A stretch of DNA of 64,000 nucleotides, from the NCBI GenBank assembly GCA_024138025.1, contig JAMXBD010000209.1:1178001-1242000 (forward strand), written 5' to 3'. The translations under genes and the position numbers were made by a program. This DNA is from Combretum micranthum (Eukaryota; Streptophyta; Magnoliopsida; Myrtales; Combretaceae). How positions within the stretch are numbered: position 1 is the first letter of the stretch; each line of letters begins with the position of its first letter. The notes under the pieces were generated by a model. That model had not been told where the DNA came from. It saw nothing but the letters and a program-made list of their open reading frames with translations, and did not search any database. Shown in pieces: positions 38,091 to 50,091 of the stretch.

Positions 38091-39135
38091 CTAATTTCTA
38101 CGACGTGCTCTCCATTCGTTGTACATTTCTTGTGCTAGATTATTTCTCATTTGAGTCCATTCCGCATTAGCCTCCACCGTTCCAATAGTATTGATGTCAT
38201 CTTCCCCAATAGGAACTTCATCACCTTCTATTGGAGCACACTCCAATGGATCTAGTGGCATGTACATTCGAATGAAATTATGCAATAAACAACATGCTAG
38301 TATCATTCGACATTGTATTTTAATAAGGTAAAAAGATGGACTCCTCAGAATACCCAATCGTTTCTTCAAAATTCCAAAGCATGTCTCTATAACATTCCTA
38401 GCCTTTGCATGCCTATAATTAAATAATTCCTCACGATTTTGTGGTGCACGTCAACCTACAGACCATTCTAGAATATGGTAACATCTACCTCTGAAAGGGG
38501 CAAGAAAGCCTGGCCCATTGGTGTATCCACCATCCACAAAATAATATGAACCTATAAATAAGTGCAACCTCATAAATTTACATATAATTTTATTACTTTA
38601 AAAATAAAATGAAATATGATTTCTTTTTATGCACATACCAATTGGAACTCTCAAACAATTGGACCGAATAACTGCATCACGTAATACTCTAGAATCCGAT
38701 GCAGACCCTTCTCATCTTGCTAATACCTAAGTAAATCTTAGGTCACGGGTACATACACCCAAAACATTTGTTGCAAGATGCCCTTTCCTTGTTCGATATC
38801 TAAGTCTATCTGTAGCAATTGTTGTCACTGCAATATAGGTACCATCTAATGCTCCTAGGCAGCCCTAATAAGTTTCAAAACAAGCAAAAAAAATGATTAA
38901 TAACACATTATAATAAATCTGGCCTATGGTGAATGAGTTTAAAAAAAATTAAATTAATACCTTAAACCACTTCTACCTTTCATCAATGCAATCTTGTGTT
39001 ACAGGATCTAGTTTTGCAAGTAACAAATTTTCTACCCTCAAAATAGCAGCTAAAACTCGATGGCAATTTCTACTAATAGTCTCACCTGATCTACAAAATC
39101 TCACTTGAACAATAGGAGCCAATTTTCGATAGAAC
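38091..39135 (-). pseudogene. PIF/Harbinger transposase (HARBI1-like nuclease) remnant
   Basis: Reverse translation gives the family's blocks in order. The N-terminal segment has CRSGETISRNCHRVLAA (about 39060-39110). [12 protein letters not shown] (about 38840-38865) carries the first catalytic [12 protein letters not shown] and DSRVLRDAVIRSNCLRVPIG follow. YYFVDGGYTNGPGFLAPFRG (about 38500-38555) carries the second D. The region before KKRLGILRSPSFY should hold the E, and the C-terminus is ACCLLHNFIRMYMPLDP. Introns are suggested by GT..AG boundaries at about 38557-38643 and 38868-38963. Stops replace conserved residues near 38730, 38715 and 38453, so it is inactive. The intact enzyme would cut and rejoin element ends. 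Confidence 0.85.
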
Positions 39136-39666
39136 CAAAGTAGAAAACATCAAATACCAAATTAAGAATACACAGGATAGAATGTTTCAAAGTAAAAGCA
39201 TCATAAGTCAACAGAACTTGTGAGACGTGGATTACACTGAAATCTAGATGAGCAAACTCCAGTTATACCAAAATTTCTTTGTTTCATCTTCAACATTCCC
39301 ACGATAATGTTGCTCAAGAAGAAAATTATCCCCAAGGAACACCCAAAATATGTCCTGTCTATAACAGGATAAATTAACCCATTATTAATTTATATACCCA
39401 AATAAGAAAACCAACATAATAGAAATATATCACATAAACAAAACACTCAAGGATATAAAAACTCTAATTTTTTTCATTTCTTAAAAATTAAAAGAAAACC
39501 CTAATTCGATCAGTTGCAAGGATACAAAAGATATCATCAAAATCAACCATATGCATGTGATATAATTGCTTGAAACTTACTCATTGCACTTCTTGGAGGA
39601 GATTTGCGTGTAAAATCAAACAAACTAAACTCAATAACAGGCTAGTCCCATGGAAAATGACAGAAA

Positions 39667-39702
39667 GCGAGAGAGAGAGACAGAGAGACAGAGAGAGAGA
39701 GA
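39667..39702. repeat. (GA)n-rich microsatellite
   Basis: Imperfect GA dinucleotide run with GACA interruptions inside the Harbinger element. Confidence 0.85.
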
Positions 39703-40319
39703 CTTACGAAGGCTAGCCTTCAAGAACAATGACTCACTGAGTTAGGATTTGGGCTCAAGAGTGTTGGAATAAGCAGAGAAACCAGGATTAGGGTTTAGTT
39801 CCAAACAACAAGAAGCAGAGAGGCAATTGTTCTCGTTTAAAGAAGGGTAGATTCGATTTTTTGAAAAAGTAGGGTTAGTTGTCCAGTGATTCAAGCCTTT
39901 GTCCCATTATCCACATGGGACAATTTTTTTAAAAAGTTGTCTAGTCCATTGGAAACCTCTTGTCCAGTCCCAAGCCCAAAATAAAAAACCAAACAAGGAA
40001 CTATAGATTTAGTCTAGTCCAGTCCCATAAATTAATGGGAACCAAACACTCCCTATAAAACACAATGGAAAAATGAAGAAGTTGATTCAGTGTGTGCACC
40101 AATCCTACACCAGCGGCGCATATGGCAAGGACAGTAGCATACATGGGATAAGCTGATGGCCTTCGAGCTAGCTTACACTAGAACATGCTACGGAAAATTT
40201 TGGTTAGCATGAAAATGCACGAAGGTCGACAGTCTAAGATTCAACTTCGGCGGCATTGATTGCAGGCGTACATGCATAATTTTCCCTGGATGAAATTCGT
40301 TTTGTCCGTAACTTATAAT

Positions 40320-40358
40320 ACATATATATATAAATAAATATATATATATATATATATA
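40320..40358. repeat. (TA)n microsatellite
   Basis: A TA run interrupted by aaataaa, followed by a GA-rich tract, inside the gypsy LTR. Confidence 0.85.
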
Positions 40359-42883
40359 AAGAGAGAGAAAGAAAATAGAAGATAAAATTTAATGAATAAA
40401 TATGAATGTTTTAAGAATAGTATGACTAAATATTTGTTAAGTATTAAACGTTAGTAACTATTACGAATAAGAAATACTTTTGTTATATTAAACAAGAAGA
40501 TTAGATTATGATAATCGTCCAATAATTATTCTATATAAGTAAGTATATAAGAATGGAAAATATGAATAAGTTATAATTAAAAATATTGTGATTTCCATAA
40601 ATAGCAGATATTAACATGAAATGAAATCAAGAGAAACACTATGAAAATAAATATTAGTGACCATAAGGTGATCAAATTAACGAACAATATAAAAACAATA
40701 ATTATGGTAATAATAAAATTTTGAATTATTGAACATAAACTCTACAATTTTCCGATAAAAAATGAAATATTTTAAAACTATTAGTTATCAATAAATAATA
40801 ACTTAGAAAGGATATTATAAAGCCAGAAAAGATAAAAATGATTTTAAAATACTTATACAACAAATAGGATTTATTTATATAGATATATATATCTGATTAA
40901 TAAATATTTATTTGTCCAATAGGTGACACTAATTAGTTCGTGGATTTTCCTAAAGACTATTATGACTGATCATTATGAGCAAGTGAATAACTTAGATCTA
41001 TTACATTGTTTGTGTTTGTAATTAGTGGTATATGTAATGCAAAGATAATAATATGGTTGGTGTGGAAGTTTGTTGAGTATGTGATATGAGTTGTTTGTTT
41101 GCATTGATAAATTAAGATAATAAAAGTGACAATACAAATTATTTGACTTGAGAAAGGTATGATAAATGTTCGTGTGTAATGTACAATCACCATAAAACTT
41201 GATTAAGAAATATTGGCTATATAATTAACACAATCATGCATTACATAAACTACATTATTACATATTTTAAAAGCGTGACAGTCTGCTACTTATTAGTATT
41301 TCGATTCTCTGTTAATACTTGTTTCTTTTAAAACTATTAGTTTTACTCAAGATTATCTTTATTCCGTCGGTTCCATGGGAACGAATTGGCAATGAAGAGT
41401 ACCTCACGTGGTATCGCTTAGAAATTTCTGATACTTAGAGAGTTTCTATGGATTAATACAGGAAATGATCAGTTAAAATATCCTTAAATTAAAGTAATAA
41501 TCCAAAAAAAAAATATTATTGATTTTCTTGTATACTTAGTTTCTCCTGGGCAGGTAAGTCATTAAGTAATGGTCCTTCAACCCTGATGAAAGGGCGTAAA
41601 TCTCTTACCTGTTTGGATTCTGGGTCTTCTAGACTTATATTTTGAGCATTTTTTTAATTGTTGCATTACATATGATTGTTAATGGACTTGCTTGATGTGT
41701 AATATATTTGGTTATTTACTAAGCCCGTGGTTTAGCTCACATTCCTAAAGACCTTTCAAAGCTTATTCTACCGACCTTGGATCGTTCATTCTAGGAGCAT
41801 GACTCCGGTAAGATTTAGAAGCTGGAAGAATTTGGGATATTCGGGATAAGTTGTTTATTTTTATTTCCTAGTTATAAAATAATTAATATCTAAAATATCA
41901 GTTTATATATTTGGAGACTTATGGAATAGGAATATGGTCTATAATATTATAATATTCAAGACTTATGATGTCAATTATTTTACTAAATTATGACTTACAT
42001 GTAGTTTTCATTTCTTATCAATGCAACTAAAAGATCCTATTTGTTTGAAAATATGTCATCTCTGAAAGTAGAACTAGTAATAGTATACATGGTGGATTAT
42101 ACGCTACTATCAGGGTACCCTCAGGATGCAACACAGGTAAAACGATTAATGAAATAAAATTAAAAAGATTGATGTGACCGAATTAAAAAATAAATTAACT
42201 AAGATTTGAAATTTCAAATGTTTTCTTCACTTAGCCAATTTGTTTTAACAATCCCTTTTAACAAATTAAATTCTATTTTTCTTTTATAAATTTCAAACTA
42301 AAATTCTTTTCTTTTAATTTTTTTAAATCTTTAAATCCTTAGAAAGATTTCAATTTCAATGTTTAATGAATTTGCAAACTCCAAATTTTAGTTTATTTCA
42401 TAAATTGATTTATCCAATTCATTACAAACATCAATTTGAACCCTTTTTCTTTCAAATTACAAATTACCCAATTTTCTTAAGCTCATTTACCTATATTTAT
42501 AAAATATTCTAAATTAACCATTTTAACTTAAAATTATATTTTCTTGATTCCCGTAAATTTTGAGTTCAATTGCTTGTTTAAAATTATTAGTTTTAAATCC
42601 GAACTCAAACTAAATGTCAAGTTTTTACAAATTGAATTCCTAAAGTACATTTTTGATTCAAACTATTATTTTCTATGTTATAAATTCTAAAATTATTTTC
42701 TGATTACTTTCAATACGCAAGAAAATCATCTAAAAGGTTTAAACCGAACCCCTTACCCATAAATATCATTAATTATTTTTGCCCTTATCCTATTTACTTG
42801 TTTTTCTTTTCCTCCTTTGGCCACCATTTTCTTTTCTTCTTTTCCCTTTCTTTTCTTTTCTTTTTACGTTTTCTTTCTTCCTC

Positions 42884-42902
42884 CTCTCTCTCTCTCTCTC
42901 TC
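42884..42902. repeat. (CT)n microsatellite
   Basis: Uninterrupted TC run at the end of a long pyrimidine-rich tract in the LTR. Confidence 0.9.
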
Positions 42903-44958
42903 GTTTCTTTTTCTATCGAAATTCCATTCAAAATCTCAAATCCAACAAGATTAAAGAAGAAAATGAAGATGGAAAACAAGATAAAAAATGGAAATCATGT
43001 ATGAAAAAGCTTCAAGAACTTAAGAGGAGTAGTGATAAAAAAAACCAAGAAGTTTGACTTATCTACAAAGATAAGTGTTGTTATTTTCTCTGTTTTAGTT
43101 GTTGTTTATGTATGTATATGATGTGTTGGTGCTAGATGGAGTTAGGTTTATGATAAAAGTTGTAATCGAGGGAAAAAAGAGCATGAAACTAAAAACCTAG
43201 TTGTATATGCATTAATGGAGGAAGGGTTTGAGGGAGTGAATTTGATGGAGTGATTTGTAGATATTTGATGAATTAGATTGAGTATAGAAGTGTTAAAAGA
43301 TGTGAAAATGAGTTGTATGTTGCTTTTATGATTTGATGGAAGTAGAATGTGTAAAAGTTGATAAAATTATCTAATAAAAACAAGAGAAGCGTAAAAACAG
43401 GGACTGGCATGTTTTTCCAGGTTGCACGAGCCCATGCAGAGTATTATTGCATGTAAAATGTTGCTACTAGGCATTTTTCTCACCTTAACATGGCCTTGTG
43501 CACAGGTGTGCATGAGCCTATGCTGAACATGTTGCAGGTGTAACTTAGGTATTGGGCATCTTTTTCCACCCATTACAGCCTCCAATACGACTGTGTAGAA
43601 GGCTGTACAAAATTGATTCCGCCCAATTTAAAAAAAAAAAGAATTAAGTGAATTATAGATAATAGATTTGATATATTAATAGTATATAATTAAGAATGGG
43701 ATTAGTAGATTAATAGATTTAATACTTGATTTGGATTAACATGTGATTTAAGCTCATAAAATGAACTTAGTTAACAAATCTAAGTTTAACTTGACTCAAT
43801 CTAATTTAATAACTAAATTAGACTTAATATTGCTTATGTATATCAAGTGGATTAATTAATAGAATTAAGTTAATATGACCTTTATAAATTAATTAGGTTA
43901 GTAATATAACTAAGCTCAACTTGACCTAATGAAATTTACTAAGCTAAAATAAATTAGATTGGTTAAGTCTAATAATTTTGACTAAGCTAAATTAATAGAC
44001 TTAAAATTTATAAATGACTTAAAGATAATATGGTGTAATATGATAGATTAAGCCATGTTTAGGAAAAGGAATATATTGCTTCAAATATATATTGTTTGGG
44101 TAATGATTATTTTTGTATATAAATGTTTTAATGTTGTTTTGTAATAAATGATTATAAACAAAGAGAAAAGAAATACTTTGACAAACAATAGAGAACTGTT
44201 CATATCTTAGTGGGGCGATCTTCACAGCCATGACTGAGTTCCTACTTAGTGTCTAATCAAATAGAATCTTAAAATGACTTTAATTTCATGAATAGATGTT
44301 TGCTTTTGGTATATTCTCTGAAATAGCCCCTAGCTAACCTTCTATTTCTGTTTGAATTTCATTATGAAGGATGATGATGATTTGGTGCTAAAGATGATGT
44401 TAATGATGATTGGATGCTGATGGTGGGGATGATTTGGATTTCCTAGAAGGTTGTTATGACTTAACTTAGATGACAAGTGGGTAACATTAACCCTATCACT
44501 TTGTTTATGCTTGTAATGTAATTGAATATGCATAGGGATTCGTGTATTCCTATATTGTTTGGTGATTATATTGTTTGATAAATTATTGAATTAAAAGTGA
44601 TCACACATTATTTGTAATAATTAGGTGGTTATCATTGTTTATGAGTGTTTGCCAATTGATTGGTCACCCTAATAAATTGACTTAATACTATTTGATTATT
44701 TAATTAAATGGACATGCATTATATAATAACATACTTGCATTAACATGAAGTTCACATCACGTACTAACATGTTGATTCTATGGTAGTCCTAAGGTAAGTC
44801 AATAGGTCTGTTTCTCCAATTAGATGCCACAGGTTTGTCAATATCCCAAGAACTACTAGGTACGGAAGCATGTCGCCTATGTGGGTATTGGCCGTGGAAT
44901 GTTAGTACTTAGGAAGTTTTTGAGGTTTTAAGGTGAAGTAGAGGTTATGTTGGCAATA

Positions 44959-44983
44959 ACACACACACACACACACACACACA
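44959..44983. repeat. (AC)n microsatellite
   Basis: Uninterrupted AC dinucleotide run within the second giant LTR. Confidence 0.95.
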
Positions 44984-45802
44984 TGTACAAAATAAGTTTC
45001 AAAATGGAATCCCCCTCCCCTTCCCCCCTTAATTCTTTCTGAGGAGAAGTTTAAGGTTATGTTAGTAATATATATATAATATATATATGTAAATGGAAAT
45101 AAGCTGAGAAAGCACCCCTTTCTTGGGCATGAAGGACTTGGGTTGGTCTTTTAACCCCCAAGAGAGGGTGTAAATCTCCATTGGTATAGATTCTGGTCAT
45201 TCAAATTGTGCATATCATATGGTTGAGTGTCATATTGCATATGTTTGTTGATAACAATTTCTTGACATTTGTTTGTTGTGTGGTTTATTCATTGTTATTC
45301 ACTAAGCTGTAGATTAGCTCATACTCCCATAGTTTTTGTGTAGGAATATCTCAGGCCAGAAACAGGTTAAGAAATTATGAAGTTCTTGAAGATATGGAGA
45401 TTAGCATGGAATGTAATCCATATGTTAGTTTTTAAGTTAGAGATTATGTTATGTATGATATAAGCTTAGAAGAAGAATTAGAGCTTTTGTGTAATGGTTT
45501 TTTTATTTTGAGAAATGTATATAATCTATTCTATTTTACTGTTTGGTGGGAAATTGCAACTCTCTATGGTTTTGGAGGACTATAGGAATCCATATTTCCT
45601 TAGCTATAAAAATGTTTTTATGAAATTAAAACTTGTATAACATATATTAAGTAGAGTTTTGCAAATTTTTGTCTTGCAAAATGGTTCTGATATCTTGGAT
45701 GGATACTTGATATGATAACTTTAGGTTAATCCTTCTAGGCACCCTTTAAGGTTGTGACATATTGGATATCTACAAAAAAAAAAAAAAAAGTTATTTATAT
45801 TT

Positions 45803-46155
45803 AGTAATGGATTTATCTCATCATCTTCTCATTAATGAAAGGGAGGCAACATGCTATTAGATGCCTTAATTGCCAATCATCGACCACCACTGGCCAACTA
45901 CCCCCGATTCATGAAGATCTCAACTTTCTCTCATCTTGATATGTGGAATTTGGACTTAGTATATGAGCTTCTTCATTGTATGGAAAATTTTACTTGCCTC
46001 GTGACTATGATTTATATATAATACGAGGACACTTCGAGATAGTATCCCTCTATTACTTTTATAGATGGAGAATGCTACTACATATGTTGATCTTGTATGC
46101 ATTTTCTACTCTTATACAATACAGCCAAAGAAGTAGAACATATAACAATTGAATT
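45803..46155 (+). repeat. Dispersed 350-bp repeat, copy 2
   Basis: Same-orientation copy of 12022-12372, with small differences and a short indel near 45860. Similarity stops at a T-run (46157-46166) that begins the RNase H remnant. Confidence 0.75.
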
Positions 46156-46156
46156 T

Positions 46157-46960
46157 TTTTTTTCAGTGGAACTAGTAAATGCATTAAAGAGGAAGCAGTC
46201 ATTACAAGCCAAAAATCACAAACAACTATCCAGGATCAGATAAAGAAAAAACAACATCAGTAGAAGATAATATTGGACATATGCTAGCAGTTTGAAGTAA
46301 GTCTTTCACTGTTGGAGAAAGATTTTAGAAGACTATTACTGGGATGATAGAACCAAAGGTGATGTCTGTTGGAAAAGCATGTGCTCCTTGGCTAGCATAT
46401 GCGTAAGGTAATTCTCTTCCCCAACCGTCTAGCATAATCGGACCCATGGGGTCGTCTGAATCAATTTCCTCCAAAGAATGATCACATTGGGAAGAAATTA
46501 GGTGAATAATTTTTTGAAGATATCCATTGGATAGCATCCATATAATCAGATTCTAGATAAATAGAAGAAGACGAGAACGATTAGCAAAGTTTTAGCCCCT
46601 AGAAAAATAGCCTATATTCCAGCTTCTAAGGTAGATCCAACATACAAACGTTTTATGTATCCACCTTTATAGAGCCTATTCAAATTACGTAAGCAACGAG
46701 CAATGCTAGACGATCTTAATTCCTCCTGAAAACTGGCATCTACATTTAGCTTCCAACTAAGTTCAGTAGGGGCCTACCATTGTGGTACAAGAAGTTTAGA
46801 AGCATGGGGATGTTTAGAAAAAGCTAGATCATCATAGAACTCATTAAGACTAGATCTAACTATATCCTTCCAGTCCTTGGTCATTCCTAAAGAAAGTATT
46901 GTTATGGGCACGCCAGATATACTACGGCAAAGCAAAAAGTTATGGACTAAGGTGGTCTTG
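46157..46960 (-). pseudogene. Retroelement RNase H remnant, probably 5'-truncated LINE
   Basis: Read on the minus strand, the segment contains WKLNVDASF (about 46745-46770), the classic start of the RNase H domain found at the end of plant LINEs and related RVT_3 proteins. YKGGYIKRLYVGSTLEAGI follows, with the conserved E, then a long frame (46325-46537) ending at TAA. Stops and at least one frameshift break it. The plus-strand T-run at 46157-46166 reads as a poly-A tail on the minus strand, which suggests a LINE 3' end. The 5' side stops at about 46960, where the 3.1-kb tandem unit begins. Confidence 0.6.
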
Positions 46961-49900
46961 TACTACTTGATAATTCTTCCACTAGTTAGAACATTGACCC
47001 AGATACCTCTTATTCTTACTGCATATTTTTCAACACTAGTGTAAGAAAGAGGGAAATTTATCCAATATTAAACAAAAATATTCTATTTAAAGTTTGCATC
47101 TAAATAATATTGCATATATTTTAATTAAAAAATAAACTCATAAAATCATATAATTGACTCGTGAGATAACTATAATAAATATAAATAATATGAGGAGTTC
47201 ATTGTTTATAGTAGCTATTAATTCTGTTTCATGGTGATGGTAGGTGTGTGATGGGTCTAATATGTCTTTGTCAAATTTGTATTTTCTATTAGCCTCATCT
47301 CTATCGTGGCAATTTCCTTTCCTCTCTTAATTGTCCGTTCCCATTAAAAGAATTATGGTCTTCGATATGGTATTGTTTGATAATGATGTGAACTTAAAAT
47401 ACAAATCTTAATTTTGAGATGATAAAAAAGTATTGTAATTACACAAGGTCTGCCAATGAGATGAGTCAAGATGATATGATGTAATGTTGAGATGGAGCTC
47501 GTGTCAAAGTTTCAATGCTTGAATTTAACTAAAACTTGACTAAGCTAGAATTTTAAGTTTGATTTCTAGTTTATTAAACTTATATAACTTTAAGTTATCT
47601 AAAAACTAGTTTTATAATAATATTAACATCTTATCTAAACTTGACTTGAGTTTCAATAACTTTCATACTTGACTCAAACTTGATTAGTTTTGCTAGCTAG
47701 TCAAATTGAACATTATGAGGTTTGAATTGGACTTAATTACCCGTTTGTGTAGGTTAATTCAAGCTCCATTCTACTATTATCGAGTTAAATTTGAGTGACA
47801 TGTGAGTAGTTTGAACCATCTATACTCCAAGTTACTACTTCTAGGGTGCACAATGACAAATGAGAAATCCTTTTCTTTTCTTTGTGTATATTGTCACTTT
47901 CTTTCTCTCTATTGACAAAATTACTATATATACATATGGACAAGGACATATTACCAAATCTACTACTTTCTAACTACAACTTATCATTGAGATTAGCTTC
48001 AATTAATGTTAGTGCAAAAATGAGCACAGCAACATTGATATTTAGGGATAATTGCAAACATACTATTGAACTATTAGTGAGGTATAGTTTGACTATTAAC
48101 TTGAGTAATGAAATGGAATAGTGTAAGAATAAAGCTACAATTCATAAGGAATGGAATCAAAAAGTAATTACTATTCCTTATATTTTGTATGAGATTTATA
48201 ATAAATATGAGAATATGTTAGATAAAACTAAATAATAGCTATTCGCCTAGTCTTGTAAGGAGATTGCAATTCCTTATCTTACAATGATAGCAATTATGCA
48301 AAAGTAAATTCACAAGGAAGAATTAATTATTTTATTCCATTCTTATTAAGTCAACAAAATGTGCTATAACATTCTCATAATTATTATAAAAGTACAAGCA
48401 ACCTTGGATTTCCACTACAGTTGTTAAAAGGACCATAAATGGATTTGGAGCTTTAGTAACCGTTTGAGGTGCACATGTGCAAATTTTTACTAGTTATAAG
48501 AATGCGACGTCACATTTTCAGAGATTATGAGCTTCATGGATTCTTGACTGACATATTAGAGGTTTTGTTACGGTACAAGTGTTAGGTTGAAAAAATCCCA
48601 CATGGGAAATATGAGACCTATGTGAAGGGTTTATAAAAGAGAAGACCCATTAACCTAATACCTTAAAATTTTATGTTATAGATGATGTCAAGTCCATTTG
48701 TGCATTTCTTTGTAAGGCTCATTTGAAGAATTTCTCCCTGTTGAAGGTTTCCTCCTCTTCTAACAATTGATATCAAGTTTTGTGGTGTGACTCGTTTGTG
48801 AAACCCTTCATGTATAGTGAGTAGGTAGGGAACGGACCATCCACAAAGCAGATTAGTGGAGTCAATTTGATAAGCTCTTGTTGAGGGAAAGTAGAACCTC
48901 ATCCCATTGTGGAGACTTACACTTGAGAGAGAGATTTGTTAGGATATAAGTGTGAAGTTGAAAAAATCTCACCTAAAAAATATGAGACTTATGTGAAGGG
49001 TTTATAAGAGCAAAGACCTATTAACTTAATACTTTAAGATTTTGGGTTATAGATGGTGTTAAGATCATTTATGTATTTCTTTATAAAACCTATTTGAAAA
49101 ATTTTTTCTCGTTGAAGGTTTCTTCCTCTTCTAATAGGTATATTTATAATTTATCCCAGCTATTATTTTATATATTTTTCTCCCATATTTTATATGTTTT
49201 TTCTAGCAGTTGCTCGACAGTTTACGATATCCAACATAAAATGGCGTCAATATATTTAGTTTAGCTTGCTTTATTCTTAAATTTATTGACAGATAGATTC
49301 CTAAAATATTTTGGAACCAATAGATAAAAATGATATAGCAATGACAAGGAATCCCGTGTATCATAACAAGACAAGGTGCATCACGATTAAATGTTGGGAT
49401 TATTGGGTTCCAGCTTAATTTGTTGAATCTGACAACCATGCATATAATTTATGAACCTAACATCGGTGCAATTTTGTATTTGGGTTGAGCGTTGATGTTG
49501 ATGTTGGTTGTTGATGGCATACATGACATTATTACAGCGCAACCCCCAATTATAAAACAATATTATTTATGGAAGAAGAAAAAGAATGATAAATACCACG
49601 TAGCATTATTAAAATTCTACTTATGTCTTTTTTGGTTTTTTCTTTAAATGTGATAATAATATTGCTAGAAGCATCTGGGGCCGGCTCACTGCTTGCCAAC
49701 TATAATTTAGACACTTTGTCCATTAGCCTCCTATGCGGGATTATTTTTATTTTTCCTCTTCTAATGCTACCACCGACCATCTACTCAACTGGACTGTTCC
49801 AGCTAGAACTTGGCTTTTCATTATCATCGTGGTCTTTGTTCCATGAGTGTGAGAGGGCACGACATCACAGTTTAATTTCTTACAGTTATGACTTGTCTTT

Positions 49901-50028
49901 TCATTATACAGTCTCTTTTTTTTTTTTTTTTTTATTTGCTCAGGCTTGTACTCTTCTTTCTAGAAACTAATTTTTTTTAACAGCTTTGTGTTTAAAATAC
50001 CTAAACCATATGCAGGCTATTTTTATTT
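46960..50028 (+). repeat. 3.1-kb tandem duplication upstream of DUF247, unit A
   Basis: Starts gtactacttgataattcttc and is collinear with 50092-53318 at an offset of about 3132 bp. Most of the unit is near-identical, including the TRIM at 48566-49136. It holds several small frames that are conserved between units only because the duplication is recent. The segment at 49400-49600 differs from the matching part of unit B. A roughly 60-bp linker (50029-50091) joins the units. Confidence 0.9.
48566..49136 (+). mobile_element. TRIM (miniature LTR retrotransposon), unit A
   Basis: The 5' LTR is 48566-48765 (TGTTACGG to CTAACA) and the 3' LTR is 48937-49136 (TGTTAGGATATAAG to CTAATA). Both share gttgaaaaaatc, atatgaga, ttatagatg and ttgaaggtttc blocks. 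The 171-bp interior starts with ttgatatcaag, a shortened form of the methionine-tRNA primer site, and ends in a purine-rich agagagagat tract. The right flank is ggtat (49137-49141); the left flank reads ggttt (48561-48565), one base changed from the unit B duplication. No protein is encoded. Confidence 0.85.
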
Positions 50029-50091
50029 TTCATTTTCATTCTTGCAAGGACAGATTAAAGGAGGCTTGGCTATTCCTAAAGATAGTAGGTT

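Larger units (their letters stand above)
37405..40053 (-). mobile_element. PIF/Harbinger DNA transposon nested in gypsy LTR
   Basis: The left end GGTTGCGTTTGGTTGTAAGG and the reversed right end GGGAGTGTTTGGTTCCCATT are PIF/Harbinger-type terminal inverted repeats. The flanking triplets are TAA on the left and TAT on the right, a slightly decayed 3-bp target duplication. Subterminal ggaca/tgtcc motifs repeat at both ends. The interior holds a decayed Harbinger transposase on the minus strand. At 2649 bp it is shorter than typical autonomous elements. I did not find a second, Myb-like gene. Confidence 0.82.
31241..42133 (+). mobile_element. Decayed Ty3/gypsy (chromovirus-like) retrotransposon with giant 3' LTR
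   Basis: The domain order gag, CCHC knuckles, protease, reverse transcriptase, RNase H, integrase and a C-terminal chromodomain-like tail is that of Ty3/gypsy. The RT and integrase motifs and the very long LTR fit the Tekay/Del lineage. The internal region ends in a purine-rich tract (aagggtggagaa, about 35990), followed directly by a TG-starting LTR at 36003. The 5' LTR and primer-binding site are not found, so the 5' end is probably truncated. Every gene carries stops or frameshifts. A PIF/Harbinger element is nested in the 3' LTR. Confidence 0.85.
36003..42133 (+). repeat. 3' LTR of the gypsy element (interrupted)
   Basis: Starts TGTAAACCC directly after the polypurine tract and ends at about 42133 in gggtaccctcaggatgcaaca. 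That end resembles the terminus of the neighbouring LTR (ggcaccctttaaggttgtgaca). Without the nested Harbinger element it is about 3.48 kb, within the range of Tekay/Del-type LTRs. It contains a ctaagcccgtggtttagctc motif (about 41719) with counterparts in both other large LTRs. The right end is less certain than the left. Confidence 0.65.
42173..45759 (+). mobile_element. Second giant Ty3/gypsy-type LTR, probably solo
   Basis: The sequence begins TGTGACCG and ends ctaggcaccctttaaggttgtgaca; the end resembles that of the LTR at 36003-42133. It carries the ctaagctgtagattagctca motif (about 45302), matching the neighbour's ctaagcccgtggtttagctc, and similar gtctaaatctc/taaatctc strings upstream. 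No gag or pol lies inside, so at 3.59 kb it looks like a solo LTR. The flanking bases attga and tattg do not form a clean target duplication, so a rearranged end is possible. Open frames in the CT-rich part (about 42780-43060) are low-complexity and not genes. Confidence 0.6.

Noticed and set aside
42779..43057. Hydrophobic 92-codon frame
   Set aside because: Produced by a pyrimidine-rich tract and (CT)n inside an LTR; low complexity.
47882..48121. 79-codon frame kept in both 3.1-kb units (also 51013-51252)
   Set aside because: Conservation is explained by the recent duplication; it begins at a non-ATG codon and has no recognisable domain.
49623..49970. 115-codon frame upstream of DUF247
   Set aside because: It starts from a non-standard codon within low-complexity DNA, ends in a poly-F run from a T tract, and its unit B counterpart (53052-53249) is shorter and diverges.
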